Positions 24,372-26,371 of a stretch of DNA of 26,371 nucleotides are shown here, piece by piece (position 1 is the first letter of the stretch; every line of letters begins with the position of its first letter). Made by a program: the position numbers and the translations under genes. The notes under the pieces were generated by a model. That model was not told where the DNA came from, ran no database searches, and was given only the letters and a program-made list of their open reading frames with translations. This DNA comes from JAGQLF01 sp964437465 (GTDB lineage Bacteria > Patescibacteriota > Dojkabacteria > J137), in contig CAYTGI010000016.1 of assembly GCA_964437465.1 (NCBI GenBank), positions 1 to 26,371 on the forward strand, in the 5' to 3' direction.

Positions 24372-25352
24372 ATGAAAAAATTTATAGTTCTTTTTCTTTT
24401 AATTGTTGTAGGTGGGGGTGGTTTCTATTTGATTAACCAGCTTATTCAGCAAAATTTAAGTGTAGATGATTCATCGGCATTATTTGGAGGTGATCTTGAG
24501 AAAGGGTATCCTTCTGCAGGATATTTAATATCGTACGAACCAGGGGGTGCGATGAAAACTTGTGGTTACGCTGTATTAAATAATAGAGTTGTAGTAACTG
24601 CTTCCCATTGTGTAGATAATTCTGAAAGTATATTCTTAGGTCTTGGGGACTTTAGTGTTAGGGAAGAAAACCATATAGAAGTAACACGAGCTACACAAAA
24701 AGAACAGTGGATAAATAATAAAGAAAGAGCTCATGATTTTGCTATTTTGAACTTTAATGACAACTCAAATTTCTATGAAGAGTTCGCTGTAATTACTAGT
24801 CCAACAGAAGGTTGCAAATATAGAGTGGTAGCCTACGGTCGAACTGAAGATCCAACAGAAAATTTTATTAAACCTAGAAAAAGTGCAGCTCTTTGTGCAA
24901 GAGACATAACATCAAACACATTTATTATTGAAGGGGATGGAACATCGGGGATCTGTTTTGGTGATTCAGGAAGTCCAGTATATTATGAAGGAACAAATAA
25001 TCTTGTTGGGCAAGTTGTCTCAATAATTTTAGAGGATCCGAATAATACAGAGCCATGTGCTTTTGGTAACACTGCTATTGTAGTTAGAGCAGATGCAAAC
25101 CAAAATTTAATTAATGAAAATATTCAAACTTTAGATGCAAGCCTTGGAGGAGTTAGTGTAGTTGACGGTTTGACTATTGATGTCGCTGATCAGACAATCT
25201 TTGATCAATTAGGCTTATCTCAACTCAATAACTTAAGTAGAGAAGAGCAGCTTAGATATATTCTTTTTGGGGTAGTTGGTCTAATGGCTGTAGTTGTAAT
25301 AGCACTTGTAGCTACATTGACTAGAAAACCAAAGAAAAAGCAGTGGGAATAG
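24372..25352 (+). CDS. Trypsin-like (S1) serine protease anchored by both ends
   Basis: 326 residues. An N-terminal hydrophobic segment (about 4-21) is followed by an S1 peptidase fold with a complete triad: His79 in TASHC, Asp122 in HDFAIL, and Ser199 in GDSGSP. Six cysteines (64, 80, 138, 165, 195, 219) include the classic 64-80 pair around the His loop. After the protease domain comes a stretch with no known motif (about 235-285), then a transmembrane helix (about 287-312) and a Lys/Arg-rich cytoplasmic tail. If the N-terminal segment is not cleaved, both ends sit in the membrane with the protease outside. It could process the surface proteins encoded nearby; this is inferred from location only. 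Confidence 0.88.
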   Translation: MKKFIVLFLLIVVGGGGFYLINQLIQQNLSVDDSSALFGGDLEKGYPSAGYLISYEPGGAMKTCGYAVLNNRVVVTASHCVDNSESIFLGLGDFSVREENHIEVTRATQKEQWINNKERAHDFAILNFNDNSNFYEEFAVITSPTEGCKYRVVAYGRTEDPTENFIKPRKSAALCARDITSNTFIIEGDGTSGICFGDSGSPVYYEGTNNLVGQVVSIILEDPNNTEPCAFGNTAIVVRADANQNLINENIQTLDASLGGVSVVDGLTIDVADQTIFDQLGLSQLNNLSREEQLRYILFGVVGLMAVVVIALVATLTRKPKKKQWE

Positions 25353-25375
25353 CATCCTCACAGTTGCAAAATTAA

Positions 25376-25404
25376 TTGGCAGGTTTAAAACTTTCTGATA
25401 TAAT
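25376..25404 (+). promoter_or_regulatory. Sigma-70-type promoter of rplU-rpmA
   Basis: TTGGCA (25376-25381), exactly 17 bp, then perfect TATAAT (25399-25404): the best -35/-10 pair in the window. A start near 25411 leaves about 24 nt of leader with no Shine-Dalgarno. Confidence 0.8.
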
Positions 25405-25434
25405 TCATGGACTTGATATTACTAGTTTTCATAA

Positions 25435-25749
25435 ATGAAATACGCAATAATTAAAATAGGACCTTTTCAGTATACTGTTGAAGAGGGGAAAGAATATTCA
25501 GTTCCAAGATTTGAGGCTGAAGAAGGTAAAAAAATGGACATCTCTGATGTTCTAATGGTTGCTGAAGATAAGAATGTGGCTTTTGGTAAACCAACGCTAG
25601 ATAAGGCAAAGGTTACTCTTAATATTTTAGAGCAAGCTAAAGGGAAAAAGGTTAGAACAAGTGTTTATAAAGCAAAATCAAGGTATAGAAAAACAACTGG
25701 ACACAGAAAACTTTTAACTAAGTTTAAAGTAGAAAAGATAAGTAAATAA
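25435..25749 (+). CDS. rplU: 50S ribosomal protein L21
   Basis: 104 residues, normal length. The N-terminus MKYAIIKIGPFQYTVEEG and the C-terminal KAKSRYRKTTGHRKLLTKF block are diagnostic of L21, which binds 23S rRNA in the large subunit. It pairs with rpmA, the standard bacterial order. Confidence 0.97.
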   Translation: MKYAIIKIGPFQYTVEEGKEYSVPRFEAEEGKKMDISDVLMVAEDKNVAFGKPTLDKAKVTLNILEQAKGKKVRTSVYKAKSRYRKTTGHRKLLTKFKVEKISK

Positions 25750-25800
25750 TCAAGAAGTCATATTTTGGCTTTCTGACTTTTAAATTTTTAATTTGAAATT

Positions 25801-26121
25801 ATGGCACATGTCAAATCAGGAGGAAGTGCAAAACGAACAGTAGATGTAGCTGGAAAAAGGCTTGGTGTAAAGAAATTTGGTGGAGAGATGGTAAAAAAAG
25901 GAGATATTATCCTAAGACAGAGAGGAACCAAGATGCATCCTGGAAAAAATGTAGGAATGGGAAAAGATCATACTATCTTTGCAAAACAAGATGGTTTTGT
26001 TTCTTTTAGAAAAATGACTGGACACAAAAGAGGTAGAAATATAATTGATGTTGTTGAAGAAAAAGAACTAGCTAAGGTTCAAGTCCAGACTGATACTAAA
26101 GCTAAAACAGAAAATAAGTAA
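25801..26121 (+). CDS. rpmA: 50S ribosomal protein L27
   Basis: 106 residues. L27 reaches the peptidyl transferase centre with its N-terminal tail. MAHVKSGGSAKRT, RLGVKKFGGE and GTKMHPGKNVGMGKDHT are family hallmarks. The protein starts directly with MAH, without the cleaved N-terminal extension found in Firmicutes. Lys/Thr/Glu-rich residues extend the C-terminus. It lies 51 nt after rplU, and a weak hairpin (AAGTCA/TGACTT) sits in that gap. Confidence 0.97.
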   Translation: MAHVKSGGSAKRTVDVAGKRLGVKKFGGEMVKKGDIILRQRGTKMHPGKNVGMGKDHTIFAKQDGFVSFRKMTGHKRGRNIIDVVEEKELAKVQVQTDTKAKTENK

Positions 26122-26147
26122 AAAAAATACAACTTGAAATAAAAATG

Positions 26148-26169
26148 ACTCACCACCAGGTGAGTTTTT
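26148..26169 (+). terminator. Intrinsic terminator after rpmA
   Basis: Stem ACTCACC / GGTGAGT with loop ACCA, followed by a run of T. An A-rich left flank could extend the stem. Confidence 0.88.
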
Positions 26170-26222
26170 AATTGCTATTAAGTACAGATCACTCTAATAT
26201 ATGTTAAATATAAAAAATTTAC

Positions 26223-26371
26223 ATGGGAAAGAGAGTGACAATTTCAATATTAATGGTGATGATAGTTGTACTCTTGGGCGTTGGTGGATATGTAACTTAT
26301 TCTTTATCACAAAGGTCAATACCAGATCAAAGTGTGTCAAATCTTTGTTGTGGGCCGATATCATGTACAGA
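26223..26371 (+). CDS. N-terminal part of a secreted or membrane-anchored Cys-containing protein (3' end outside window)
   Basis: ATG opens a frame of 49 codons that runs off the window. Residues 1-26 form a basic start and a hydrophobic helix (VTISILMVMIVVLLGVGGY), a signal peptide or anchor, followed by a polar stretch and a Cys-Cys pair (LCCGPISC). It resembles the N-termini of the other exported proteins here. TATAAA lies about 8 nt before the ATG. Confidence 0.65.
   Translation, partial: MGKRVTISILMVMIVVLLGVGGYVTYSLSQRSIPDQSVSNLCCGPISCT

Noticed and set aside
1..26371. tRNA or rRNA genes
   Set aside because: I found no T-arm-like GTTCRANYC within a plausible cloverleaf on either strand and no rRNA-like GC-rich conserved block.

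Overview
The window is AT-rich bacterial DNA that reads with the standard bacterial code: TGA acts as a stop at the ends of two genes, and no conserved gene has an internal TGA. Many proteins are unrecognisable single-pass surface proteins. Shine-Dalgarno sequences are nearly absent, and a -10-like hexamer often sits 5-7 nt before the ATG. Together with lone housekeeping genes (sufB, asnB, thrS, rplU, rpmA), this suggests a Candidate Phyla Radiation (Patescibacteria) genome. That placement is an inference from style, not from a marker gene.

Layout. 1-2707: the C-terminal end of a Cys-rich membrane protein, then a secreted lamin-tail/OB-fold protein. 2704-4047: sufB on the minus strand. 4072-5235: a block with a YgjP-like metallopeptidase and a four-helix-bundle (S23/IVP/Avd-like) gene, bracketed by two arrays of a degenerate 8-bp repeat (GTTNNAAR) that point inward at each other. 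5305-18681: a 13-kb plus-strand cluster with no gene of recognised function. It contains a 1850-residue cysteine-free protein with hydrophobic segments, a cohesin-like secreted protein, a single-pass protein and a 900-residue Cys-rich protein with five 47-residue repeats. After a terminator come three small to mid-size soluble proteins. 18678-20498: asnB on the minus strand. 20598-21794: two paralogous membrane-anchored helical proteins. 21810-22315: a promoter-like -10, a chain of hairpins holding an 11-codon ORF with a strong ribosome site, then a second four-helix-bundle gene. 22439-26121: thrS, a trypsin-like membrane protease, and the rplU-rpmA pair with its own promoter and terminator. 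26223 onward: the start of another surface protein.

The best candidates for something undescribed are the octamer-array-bracketed unit (4072-5235), the 5305-18681 cluster with its sharp split between cysteine-free and cysteine-rich proteins, and the structured leader at 21837-21923. No tRNA, rRNA, CRISPR array or classical transposase was seen. No gene-free stretch exceeds 300 bases.
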